DNA of 46,823 nucleotides, taken from the NCBI GenBank assembly GCA_022539475.1, contig VCMS01000372.1, forward strand, positions 1 through 46,823, in the 5' to 3' direction. Under the pieces are notes generated by a model that saw only the letters and a program-made list of their open reading frames with translations, was not told the origin of the DNA and did not search any database. Source of the stretch: Gracilaria domingensis (taxonomy: Eukaryota; Rhodophyta; Florideophyceae; Gracilariales; Gracilariaceae). The position numbers were made by a program, and so were the translations under genes. Shown piece after piece: positions 32,821 to 44,731 of this stretch; the first letter of the stretch is position 1, and each line of letters opens with the position of its first letter.

Positions 32821-33945
32821 GTGCCTATGTACTAGGTGCTACTGTAATGCTCATTGAAACACCTGAACTAGGGATTTTTTACACAGCAGCAGTGATTTGG
32901 AGGCTCATATATACAAAAATCGGCTTGTAGGATCTGCGACCACTGAGTCCATATGGACAGCATCAAATTTAGAAAAGCCCGAAAATGAGCGATTTTGAAC
33001 ATTTGTCAAATAGAATTCACCGTAGTATGGTAGGAAAAAATCAAAAAAAAATAAATTTCTAAAGCTCTACAAAACATGATTTGAAACAAAAACTTTAAAT
33101 TTTCAATTTCAAGTAACCAAAAGGCGGAAATAGATAAACATGACCAAAGCAAAAATAGACGGACTTCCTACAAAATCCTAAACTTTCGAAACTTCTTTGA
33201 ACAGAAACCGCGTACAGGTGTAGCACGTTCGCACTTTTTCGGAAAAAGATCAAATAGACAAGAAGATTTCATCCACATTGTCGAATACTCTAGTCTAGAT
33301 GGTGTGGCTTAATTTTCTAAGTCGGGAGGGGCCGGAGGAGACCGGACGTTTGGAGGGGGCGCCCCCCAAAAACTCCGAGTTCCATTTCTCATACTTCCTT
33401 GTCAAACCTTTAAAAGTTTTGGAGATCATTTCCAAAATGGAAAAAATTGGTTCAAAACATTTGCATGAACTTGAAAACGCACACATTGCTTTCCCTTATT
33501 CAGCCATTGCCGAGGTTGCAAGCGATCTTCTAGCCACCATAGAATTACCGTCTCACTGACAGTCTCGTTTTCAACATCCATCCAAATGATAGATACCACT
33601 TACGCCCGTCGCATCCTAGACGAAGAAGTGAAACATGTCTCTATTACGCGCCGCAGCGAAGCACCCGGCAGTTCGGTTGGCAACACAACTGGCAGCCAGC
33701 CACTAGCGTGCCGTAACCCACACCCCTCCTTCTGTGCGCATACATTCGCCACTCCATGAAGTTCGCTATTTCTCACCAAACCACTTTGCTATCCCAACGT
33801 CTACGACCACCTGCCTCAGCGTCGAGCAGAACTGAAGCCGGAACATGCTATATCTTACCGCAAACCGGGGCCTGTTATCTCCGTCGAGTTTTAGTACTCT
33901 CTGATTCTCCTCACGCGCCTACTTCGTCCTATTCTGGCCTAGATG
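32821..33945. other. Mostly gene-free stretch before copy B
   Basis: AT-rich to about 33290, then mixed. An 86-codon plus frame at 33299-33559 (its first codon is not ATG in a good context) has no domain. The sequence leading into copy B from 33756 is open as a 91-codon frame running across the copy B boundary (33756-34031) without a recognised domain. I support no gene here. Confidence 0.45.
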
Positions 33946-34192
33946 AACGACATGGGCTTCAAACCGAATATCTCAACGTTTGGCCAAAGACTTTACCAGC
34001 GCTCAACCTGTCGTTGGGCTGTCCACTATAGCATGTCCAGCCACTCATCATATCCCCGACACGCTTGTTGCTAGCCAAGAGAAGCGGAGGAAGAGAATCG
34101 TCTAAGAGCGCTGCCGACCGTTTTAGGCGCCGCTGTTTCGTGGTTCTCCCTCCCGCGCCCGTCGTCGCTCCCGTCGCCTTTGTCGCCGGGCC

Positions 34193-34540
34193 ATGAAGTC
34201 GCAACAGCGGCCTGCGCCTGTGTGCAAGTTCCTTCCCGCACCGATGTCCAAAAAGTCTTCCCGTCGTTCCAAGAGACTCTCGTTTTCCACCCCGCTCTCC
34301 GTCAACCATTCGCCGCAACCCCCTGGGTCCCATCCAACTTTCTTTACCTCACTTCTTTGCATGCGCATGAACTTTGCGACGCAAGCGCGTCCGCTGACCT
34401 CAACCCTGTTTTCCAAGTCCGGTTTCAGGCTTTATCGTTCTTTTCGTCATGTGCTTCGTCGAGCGTCTTACGTGCACATCTTCGCCTTTTCGCTTTTGGT
34501 CTTGTTTCTCTTGGAGGTGTCCTGGGCCTTTCATTCTTGA
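34193..34540 (+). CDS. Hypothetical 115-codon ORF (copy B only)
   Basis: ATG start at 34193. It is serine/arginine-rich at the N-terminus (SKKSSRRSKRLSFSTPLS) and ends in a hydrophobic stretch (YVHIFAFSLLVLFLLEVSWA). This suggests a basic transit-like N-terminus and a C-terminal membrane span. The copy A equivalent is broken by indels. Not recognised. Confidence 0.25.
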   Translation: MKSQQRPAPVCKFLPAPMSKKSSRRSKRLSFSTPLSVNHSPQPPGSHPTFFTSLLCMRMNFATQARPLTSTLFSKSGFRLYRSFRHVLRRASYVHIFAFSLLVLFLLEVSWAFHS

Positions 34541-35862
34541 AAGTTAAGAACGACTGTTTTGGCGCTGATTTTGCAAGGCAACTACTTTTTCTTGGAGCAC
34601 AAGAGCTTTTGATACGCAAAAAATTGGGTCACTCCGGCTCCCAGTCGCGTTCAATTGCCGTCAGAAGTGTTTATCTGTCGTAAACGGGGCATTGGAATAG
34701 CTAGAAGAACAGCTGACATGCATACGGGATGGATACTTGGCTCATAGCCATGCTTGTATTGCGGTTGTTGCGGTGGAACGTTTTCTTTCAAAGATCTTCT
34801 ATTACATTCAGCCCTCATATGTCACACACATGAACTCTTTGCTTATCGCTCATGTCTATAGGGCGTTCCCGAAGAAAGTTGGCCCTGTCGAATCAAACGA
34901 AAGTGCTGTTGGTTTTTAGTTGCACACCAAGAATCATGCGACGGCGCAAAACGTACCGACCGTGCGAAGTAGAGACAGATCCTTTTTCATCTTCGCACCT
35001 GCAGCTATACTCTGCGTGCCTGCCTGTTTCGTATGCCCCTGGCTGGTGTGGACTTCTTGCTATCTTGGACTTACGGCCACAGATCTCTTCTTTAACTGAG
35101 GAGGAGTCTCCGGTTGCTACCACTATTTTTCCATTTCCGTGCCATGATTACAGCACTTTTCTTCAACAAATAGTTCCTTTAAACCAGTACGTAATCGCTA
35201 GCTACCTAAACATATTCACAAAGTCCATGTCTTAACCGAGCAGAATGCCCGGATATATACCATCTCTCATGGGTATCTCAGTTATTAGCAGAGATGAGAA
35301 TCTTTGCGCATAACAGACTTTGCCCCACGGTATCCAAGGGGTGTAGAACTGTAGAGCAAACCCCCTCAGAGATACCGTTTCGGTAGTAGCAATCATAACT
35401 TATGGAGACGCCCATCGATGGGGAACTCGAGGTTATGAGTAGCACGATGACGTGGATCCGGACCCGGAATGTGTACATGTGTACCACTATTTGGTTGTTT
35501 GGATGGAGTGAATCTTTTCATAATTTTTTAGAAATACCCGTGGGTTTTGGCCCGCCACTGTCAGGACTGCCCGGGACGGGAGGTGCACATGAGGTGCTCA
35601 GATTAATCTATTATTTAGATATTTTTGATAACCCTCTACAGTGCCGCTAATTCTACTACTTAGGTGATGGCTCACCGCCATCACCAACCTAGTAAAGGTA
35701 ACCCGGTGTGCGGCTCTAACAATTTCGCCTGCGCGACAACTCCAACTCCTCTCGGAGCGAGTTACCGCAGCACGGTCTAGTTATCCCCCGGCTCCAACCA
35801 GGAGAGTGCACGCAGTGCATGCCATCATTGGTCTTGTTCTTCTTTTGTTTTTCTTGTGACTG

Positions 35863-36489
35863 GTGGAGGGCACACATATCTGTCTACCGACCCGTACTTT
35901 CTTTCTACCTCAGTACTTGGGTTTGTTTCTGTTCTTTCTTTTGTTTTTACCATTGGTTTGGTTCATTACCGACTATTTAATTTTGGTTCTTCCACCTTTG
36001 GATGTCTACATCTCGCTACGAATGTCGTCATTGGTCAGCTACGATATACACTACCATGTCCGCTTTTCCTGGCCTTTTTCCAGTTTGGGCGTTCTTTCTC
36101 AACCCTGTGATATAGCCTGAAGTGCTCGTGGATTTACATCTACACCGGACTGTACGGGGTGCGCTGTCGCTGTGCGAACCTCTCTTGAGAGCGGAGATTT
36201 GAACTGCCTCGGTGGCTTTTCCCTTTCTGGGATTGATCCACAATTTGAAGCAATGAATGATCTGAACCAAATCATCATCACTGTTTCACTGTTCTGTACT
36301 GCTATACACGCCGCACAAGCAGCAATATTTGAAGTTCTTTTGCTCAACGTTGATCTGGGGGAACTAGGCCTCAAAAACGCAGAGCGCATCTTTCGAAGAC
36401 TAGCATGGACATCGGCTAATATTAGTTCTGGATCTTCGTCAGACAGCTCAGCAGATGGCACTGATTGGTGGCGGAATGAACGCACGTGA
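35863..36489 (+). CDS. Unidentified membrane-protein region (copy B)
   Basis: Equivalent of 1993-2616. The downstream frame 36172-36489 (105 codons) is intact here: SLESGDLNCLGGFSLSGIDP, a hydrophobic helix NQIIITVSLFCTAIHAAQAA, an amphipathic stretch with GLKNAERIFRRLAW, and a serine/aspartate-rich tail to TGA at 36487. The upstream hydrophobic part is in another frame, which suggests an intron between or an indel. Family unknown. Confidence 0.35.
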
Positions 36490-37886
36490 TGCAGTTTGGT
36501 GTGGTGCGTAAATCGAGAGCTTTATGGGGGCGAGTGATCTTGCTACGAGTGCTGTGAAAGTGGTGACCTTGCGATGAGTGAAGTACCGTCAGTACCTTTT
36601 TCATGGCTATGCAAACCGAAATTTGCTTTCTGGAAATTCCCGAATCACATCGCTAAGATATAAAAAGTTACACCTAATAGAAGAACTGTTGGTACGTACG
36701 AACAGTTGGCAGCTATACGTACAGGGCTTAACAAGTCGTTACGCATGCAGGAGCCTCAGGATTTCTACGTCCAATGTCACCCACTTTCAATCCATGCCAC
36801 GAGCCCATCGTATCCGTGAAAACCTCTTAAATGAGACAATCACGATATTAGTATTCGTGCTGAATGGAGCCCAACTCTGTACGAGAGAATGCGAAAGACG
36901 CGCAAGTAGATCGCTAAATTGGTCTCGTGCAGCTCGCTCAGGCCCCGTTTTGAGTTAATTTTGTGCTTATATTGTCGTTATCGCTGAGAACTTGGGACAA
37001 GAGATTGGTATAAATTGTATCCTGTACGGCGATTAGTGATGTTTGACATGAAAGTTTTGATAGCAAAAAGGCTATCAGCGACGACATGATGGATTCTGAA
37101 CATGAAAAATTTTTCGTTTTAAGCATTCGGAATGCGAGTATATGGATCACATGGTGAAGAAATTGGAGACGCATGTGCTCTCCTACTACTGCGTAAAAAA
37201 GGCACAAGGTCGGAAACAACGAGCCTAAAACTAAAACGGCACCATCCAAACTTACTTGAGCGAACAAGAGCCCGCTTCTGTTGGTAACACATTGAAAAGC
37301 AATGGTTGAATACGAATTACCAGCGCCTCCACGCAAGAGCTACGTCTTCAAGACTAACTCAATAAAGCCCAAGGCCAGACTTTGCACCGCAACCGGTGCA
37401 TCAGTGAGATGATTTGTGAAAGTGGGTTATTGTCTAGCATTTGGTGTGGGTGCAAGCGATCAGTTTGACGCACCGCGGATGTTGAAAAACCAACATTAGT
37501 GGTGATGTACTCTCGTCAGCACCATTTGCCTCTGACAGTGCTTTCATGGGCGAATTCTGCAACCGTAAGGCCGGTTCCGGCATCGAGTCAGCATTGGGTA
37601 CGAATTGTAATTATTTCAAAAGCAGGCGGTCGATAATGCGGAGGTGATGAGACAACGCACCGTGCGATGCATGCAGGTTCTTGGGTGTTGGTTGCAAAAG
37701 TGGCGGAACATATTGGAATGGTACGAATGCTGAGAGCATAAGCTCGTTTCGTACCACGTCAAAGCACCGAAGGAGAACGATACACATCGCTTCTATACGT
37801 GTATGGAAGCCTCCGGATGGGCGAACTCCAGAACCACCGCACGTGGAACATGGAACAAAGCGGCGCATTAGGGGCAAAGGGCATGG

Positions 37887-37944
37887 TAGGATGCGCGTGA
37901 ACCTATCAGCGAACTCGTTCGCTGATAGGTTCACGCGCATCCTA
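37887..37944. repeat. Perfect 58-bp palindrome (copy B)
   Basis: Identical to 4012-4069, with 28-bp arms and a TC spacer. Confidence 0.95.
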
Positions 37945-37992
37945 GACTGCTCAGCGGTTGGTCATAATTATCATCGCTAGACGACCCGAATT

Positions 37993-38223
37993 TTAAATAT
38001 CCGAACGCACGCATATACCTTCACCGTCACACAGAGTGCGGCGAATGATTCCGAAACGGGCACAACGTGGACATCTTCTTCTCGCTCTTTGGAGTAGAAA
38101 CAAACCCTTTTGCTCTCTTGTAACGGACAAGGAGCCAGCCAGTTTTGTGGCCACAACACCACCCAGGGTGCCCGCAATAACCACGCCAAGCAGAATGGCT
38201 AATCGGAGGGAGCAGGTTTGCAT
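37993..38223 (-). CDS. Small putative signal-anchored protein (copy B)
   Basis: Copy of 4118-4348 with the same 76 residues; the single base difference is synonymous. Confidence 0.3.
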   Translation of the reverse strand: MQTCSLRLAILLGVVIAGTLGGVVATKLAGSLSVTREQKGLFLLQRARRRCPRCARFGIIRRTLCDGEGICVRSDI

Positions 38224-38870
38224 GAGAACTGATGCTCAGTATAATGAAGACTAATGATGGAAATAATAGATCGCAGCGATTGATTACTTGACACTCTTCC
38301 TGTTTCGCGCTTCTCGGTAAACGTTTGTCATGAATAAGATTTGCGGTTTCGTGCTGCTGATACAAGGGTACGACGATACCCTTGTACCTAGCAGACGGGA
38401 TGTGGTAGTTGGGAACTTTCAAATAGCACCGCTCAGAGCTACACGTAGCCGAGGGAGCGGTATGAGGGCGACGCGTCACTCAGGTACGCACCTCAGGAAT
38501 GTACACGTATATGTTTGGTCATGCTTCACTCGCTGTGCCTCTGCATTGGATCCCCTGCATTGGACAGGGGACTGAAAACGCCATTTTGGTGATGGCGTCG
38601 GCGGTTACAGCCAAACGGGGCAAAAACAGTAAAAATAAAGTTTGCTCTCGTAGAGTACCAGTCCAATTGGACGAAGAAGCACTAGCCAAATATAAGCTTA
38701 CGTAGACAGAGTGCGGCAGAAGCCAAACAACAAGAGCACGAACACAAGAACAGAAGAGGGGTACCAAACGATAGACGAAAAGATAAGGAAGAACAAACAA
38801 GGATGATATATGTAATGAGATATGAATAGAAATGTGTCACAACTGAACAATGAAAAGAGAAACATGTGCT

Positions 38871-39301
38871 CTAAAAGATAGTATTGTTCTTCTTTCTAAG
38901 TGTCGCACGATGACGGCGGCTCCTGTAGTGGACGCGCAGATCGTGGGCTTCAGAGAACCGGATGTCGCAAGCCTTGCAGTGGATGTCCAGCTCGGTGTAG
39001 TTTGCACTGCGCAAAGCTCTGCGATGGCGACGGCCGGCTTGATGGACTTCAAGCTGACGCTCGCTCTGGACCTTGATGTCACAGACACGACAGCGTTTGA
39101 AGATTCGCTTACGCGGCGGAGGGTTACGACGGCGCTTCTCCTTCTGAGTGGCTACGCGAAAGATGTGGCGCTCGCGCGGCCCGTCAAGAGGCTGCACAGC
39201 CGACTTCTTTATCTGCCGAACGGGATCGGGGACTTCTTCCAGACGCTCGTCCGGGTCAACCACGGACGAGTACTGGCTGGATGAGACGAAAGACGTTGGC
39301 A
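38871..39301 (-). CDS. Two-finger U1-type zinc-finger protein, 3' exon (copy B)
   Basis: Identical in protein to 4996-5426, with the same splice acceptor and TAG stop. Both C-x2-C-x12-H-x5-H fingers are intact. The upstream donor GTAAGT and 69-bp intron are conserved, and the 5' exon remains unresolved. Confidence 0.6.
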
Positions 39302-40831
39302 CTTGATGTGAAACAAACAAGAAGTCAGTAGTCACACAAAATGCCAAAAGAGCAGCTGAGAACAACTTACCCTTGAACGATTGCCTCAGGGCCGTAGGTT
39401 AATGGTAACCTTACGCCGTATCACACAGTGTGTCTAGCAACAACAGGTGCAAAGCAACACTATGTGAGGAACGGAATCGCAACGCGAAAGGACCAGCGAA
39501 ACCAGAGTCCAAGGCCGACAAGAGAAGCAAGGGAACAGATGCGGACAGGGAAGGCCCGCACAACGACGAAGGAACGAAGGGAAGCAACAACAAAGACAAC
39601 CGTGGCGCGTAGAAACGGGAAACGATGATAACGAGAACAACGACAACAAAGAGAATCACCGCGGAGAAGAGGGAGAGACGGGGAACCAAAAAGAACGGGC
39701 TTCGGGAGAGAGAGGCATGCCCGCACAAGGCTAACCCAACGGTACGGTAGTGCAGACGCTTCGCCGACTCACACGAGACGCGCCCAGAGGAGGGGCTGTG
39801 TGAGTAGCAGGGAACGTAGTGGGCGGTGAGACCAAGCCGCCAAAGGGGGAGAGTGAGAGAGGTTGAGGATGGGGAGAAGAAGGTTGAGACGACAAAAGGG
39901 GAAAGAGATGAGGAGTGGAGGGTGGGAAGAGGTCGTCGAAAGGGAAGTGGTCTGGCCGGAGTTGAGTCGGAGGCGACTGCTCCGGCCCTTTTATGCACAA
40001 CCGCGCCGTCGATTACAGGCGGGAATCGACGGTACGGTTGGCTTGGCCAATGGCTGCGTTGTATCTACCGTACTAGCCTATAAGAGGCGTAGGTGGTAGA
40101 TACTCTAAGCGCATATGCCGCCACAGGGGGCGCCTATGCAACGCAGTACACAGCGTAAAATACACGTGTATTTGCGCAAGCGCAGACGCCTCCCGTTGGT
40201 GACCACGAATTTGGCAATTGACAGCCGATGAGGTCGGGAGGTCAGCGTCGGAGCGCTCCCTGCCACTTAATTAGACAATCTCATGTCGCCCTGCTTGTAG
40301 TGCGGCGCCTCCTGGCCCCACGCAATGTAGATTCTGCGTAGAAAACTAACTAAATCTAAGATAGGATTAACTACAATAAAGCATTTTTAAACTATATTCT
40401 GTATTCCCGCTGCGTTGGGCACAACGCAGCAGCGTGACTCGTACACTTGTCACGTGTACCGTTAGAGGGGCCACAGGGACCGCGCATTGGAGACTCGAAT
40501 TTGCCTCGAACCGTCACACTCGATTATCGACAAACTGCTGCAATGTAAATATCTATGTACGAAGGTACGTGTAGCTACTATGACTGTCAACTCATTCTTC
40601 TTTCTTGGCTACTCGGTTTGTCTAAGGCACCTTCATTGCGACACCAACACTGCTAGTCTAACAGCTAGGCGTTCATACTTACTCGCAAGCTCAGTCTTCC
40701 GTCACAACAAAAGTCACACGAGTACCGCAATCATTCACATTGCATCTCGCATGCCCGAAAACCGATCATTCTGTTGATCCGCAGTGATTCTTGGCCCTCC
40801 GATTGAGCTTCGCGCTTGTTCTCGTCCCACC

Positions 40832-42434
40832 ATGGCCACTTTCGTTACAATTGGGGTACTGTTAGTATCTACCGCTCTGTTGTTTGCGATGTGGCTCGTC
40901 ACATTGCAGCGTCGATGCCACTTGCTTGTCCTCTCCATTCTCTCCGCGTTCACATGGTGCATTGCCATGATGCTAATTTCTGCGATTTGGCTCTCAATTC
41001 CTCCTCTCAAGAATATCTATCCCTATGTTCTGTTACTGGCTGTCACTGGGGAATGCGGGTAATCACTCGCACAATGAATTTTAACGTACTTGCTGTTTGC
41101 ATATCCAAGTATGATGATCCATATATTAGAAAAGAAAACGTGCTGTAATGTAATTAGTTGCGCTCTTTTGATGACAGTTATTTTGAAAACCTGCTTACAG
41201 TTTTCACAATTTGACTACAAGTGATTTCAGTATTTTGGCTACCTTACGGGTCTATTCAAGATCATACAGTACTTTTTGTATGCTCGCGAATGCCCAAAAG
41301 ATAGCGCGAAGTGTCCGTTTGTCACTAAATGGAAGTCCATATATCGTGGCACTTCGTGAGTACTGACCTCTGCTATTTTGATAGTTGTTAGACATTTACG
41401 TGAGAAGTATGTAGAATAGCTAGATTTCTGTAATGGTTTTTTCGTTTCTTTTTTCCAAAAGTTTGAACAGGTGGTATATACCGCAAATATGCAATATATC
41501 GCGATCTTTCATCGCAAAAAGTAAATGATACGCATAAACATATTGTGTAATGACTTAAATAATCTATTCTACGTTATAATATCTTCTGTGTAAAGCATCA
41601 AATGTGTTTCAAAAGTCTCTAATGTCAATGATACGGCCTCTTCAACTTAAGTAGTATTTGTAAGTTATCAACAAGATCTTCGAAGATCTTGAATGAGAGC
41701 CGAGAACTTACTGCGCGCTGGCATTCTACTGCCAGTCTTGCCAAATTGAAATTGGATCAATGGTGTGTGTTGCAGCAATGAAAATTCAAATGGAATGAAT
41801 TCCATCCGATCTTTTGCCAATTTTTGTCTTGGGCTGGTACAGTTCTGAAAAGAAGAAACTTTTTAATTTATTAAAACCTTTTTCTATTTTTGTCCAACTT
41901 CTTCAATGCCCGCATCTCCCTGCCCAAGAGCTGGCTCGGTTTGCTCCCAGCTGCAGTTTTCGAACGGTTCTCAATTTTGGCCAAAACGTTCAGGCTTTCA
42001 TTCGTCCTGGTGTGAAGAACGACTTTCAAACGAGCGTCTCTGTCGGGGCTGGTTTCGGATTCATGTCCCTCGCTGTCAACTTTTACTTCGTTGTCGCTAG
42101 CGAATTGGCAGATGACACCTCTTTATGTATGAACAAATGCGACATTAACTACTTCGTTGCTGGTTCGGGCTTTGCACTTGCCTTTTACATTCTACATTTC
42201 CTTGTAGCCATTACTGTGTGGTCGTCTTACTTCAAAGAAAAAGAGTGGCTTCTTAGTGTTTGTGGCTACGCTTTGCATCTCGTCGCTTCGGAAGCTACTC
42301 TCATCAACAGGCGCCAGAATGTTTGCCAATGGGGCTTCATTTTAGTCTGGGTCCTTGTCACTTTAACTTTCTCTTTCGCTGTCTACCTCACCAAAATCAG
42401 ATTTCGTACTGCCGCAGAAACAAAAAACACTTAA
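40832..42434 (+). CDS. APH1: Gamma-secretase subunit APH-1 (copy B, open)
   Basis: APH-1 is the seven-span scaffold of gamma-secretase, the intramembrane aspartyl protease with presenilin, nicastrin and PEN-2. Exon 1 (40832 to about 41058) gives MATFVTIGVLLVSTALLFAM and ILSAFTWCIAMMLISAIWLS, matching the first two spans. Exon 2 is 41231-41355 (after TGATTTCAG, before a GTGAGT donor). Exon 3 is 41951-42434 (after TTTGCTCCCAG). The exon 2/3 phases agree and join a serine codon. Family hallmarks are GAGFGFMSL (the GxGxG-type span 4 packing motif) and the membrane histidines in ILHFL and ALHLVASEA. About 280 residues, near the usual 250-270. The exon 1 3' end is not settled: the obvious GGGTAATC donor does not give the right phase, so a short exon may be missing. 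Confidence 0.82.
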
Positions 42435-43112
42435 TTCTGTTTGTATCAGAACATGTTTCTGTCATCCCCGTATCTAATTCTGTCCATGCGAACATTCGAG
42501 AGCACGCATTAACAAGAAAACTGCGTTGTGTGTCAGTTAATGCAACTCTGGCAAACATGCGCCTCTTCTTAACTGTACTTACGGTGCCTCAGAATGACTC
42601 TGCAATTTGTAATTGCTTCTTGTACCAATGTACATGCGCTCGAAGGTTGTGTTAATACAAGAAATGTTGCGGATTCCACTCTCTCTATGCGAATGGTTTC
42701 GCCTAAGTTATGACAGTACTATCGTCATCTTGCTTACCGAGAACATCTTCCCCGACAGCGAACAATGCTTCCAGATCGGCAAGAAGAGATCCACCGCCAA
42801 CAGGAGGTGAGGAATACCAAACTCTGTACAAAGATTTGCTGAAAGTGTCACCTGGATCGTGCTTAAGAAGAAAAACCTGCATCACACCTTCTTCTGACTC
42901 CACTGCACGCAGAGAAGCTCGTTGGTTAGGTGACTTTCTTCAGTTACCGCTGTTCGGAAGAATTGATATTCAATTACGGCTGTTCGTGTACAACTCTACA
43001 AGGAAAAAGGCTGTCTATTTCGGCCAGAACATAGTGTGCGTGGATTCACTTTCGTTGATGCAAGGGAAACTTTCGGAGTTTAGCTTCCTCTGCTTCTCGT
43101 TCTTTATCAACT

Positions 43113-44731
43113 AAAGACATTTTCGAACTTGAGGTCAAAAGCCTCCTCGGGATCACCGGTTCACCTCGTACACGTTGAGCTGCTCTTTCTACGTTACCAA
43201 ACTCGTCACCTTCCTTTCTGCTAAAGCTTATTACAATCCTTCGTCTTGGAAATACGCCGAGATCTACTCATGATTTGGAACACAGTGCTTCTACTGGAGT
43301 AGCTTTTGGAACCGAAGTGGCAGGATTTGATGAAGAATTGTACGGTTCTTCGCGGCCGCTTCGAAACCGCAAGGGCTATGTTTCGTCCACAAACCCTTCG
43401 GAAATGGAGGCAGATAAGGAATAGAAACATGAACTGGGAGCAGCGTTCTTGACCTTAAAAAAGGCAACAGCTGCTAGTATCACTGCACCTAAGTATCTCA
43501 TTGCGGAACCGAAGTGGCGTCAGCGAAGTTGAAGTCGCAGGAGTCATTTAAGCCGTACATGCCAAAGGCAATAGATGAGCAGCAGAATTCGTATCTCGCT
43601 CGAGGTCGAAAACGAGTTCTGTCACCCGTCAGAGCGTAACATGCTGCAAACAGAGCGAAGCAAACGACCGTTGCGAAGCAGTCGATCTCCGACGTGGAAC
43701 AACCCAGCGAGAGCGCCGAAGTGCCAGTTACTAGAACCGGCCGCCACGACCGAATGTCAATCTTTCGGAGGCTACTCCTACATCTCGTTCAAAGCGGCGG
43801 CGGCGCTGGGATTTAGTTGCAGACACTGCTACAACTGATACAAAAATAATTGCAGAGGGCACGCCCATGCCTCTGAATGCGACTCCTGTACCAGATAACT
43901 TGCCTCCTTTTGTTCCCCAAACTTTGTCGAAACCGACAGTTCTAACCCACTCAAGATGGGATGCCCCAGTACCGACATCAACCGCCGCATCCCGTTCTTC
44001 GAGATGGGATGCCACACCTGCCAGCATGTCAATATCGCAAGTGACAAAGAAATCGCGATGGGATGAAACACCATTAGTACAAGCCGCTGCGGTTGCGGGA
44101 GCTACACCATCGGCTCGAGCAGGATCAGCCGCGCTAAGCACGCCCTTGCTCCAAAGTGGCTCTCCGGACGCTGTTAACTTATCTAGATGGCAGGGAGATG
44201 TTGAAATGCGAAATCGGCGTCTAACTGCTGAAGAGGTAGATGGACTACTATTATCTGCAGGGTACACTATTTGTGAACCTCCGGACTCATATAAACCTGT
44301 AGAAACTCCAGCTCGATTACTGATAAAGACCTCTGCAGTTCCTCAGACATCTTTTTTACAGTCTTCCGACTGAAAATGGATTCGCTGGAGAAACACTGGG
44401 ATTCCAGTGGAAATGTCAGATGCACTCAAGAGTATTGATCTGAAGCCCGAGAATTATAAGAATTTTGCGAAGGTGCTTGATAAGAACTCTGAAGATGAGG
44501 TGCCTTCTGAGGAACAAGTTGAGCGAAAGGACATGCGGCTGCTCTTGAAATTTAAGAATAATACGGCTAACGTCAGAAAGGTAGCTATGCGACAAATATC
44601 CGAGAAGGCTCGCGATTTCGGTGCCAAACCTCTTCTGAAACAGATTTTGCCACTTCTAATGTCACCGACCTTGGAACACCAGGAGAGGCATCTGTATGTG
44701 AAAGTGATCGATCGCATACTTTACAGGTTAC
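43113..44731 (+). pseudogene. SF3B1: SF3B1 relic, N-terminal part (copy B)
   Basis: Same content as 9238-10857. Here the segment with AGYTICEPPDSYKPVETPAR stays in frame (frame 43867-44373) because the base run near 44271 differs from copy A. It still breaks at the TGA near 44371 and before the HEAT domain, and ends at the Copia insertion. It is therefore not functional either. Confidence 0.88.
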
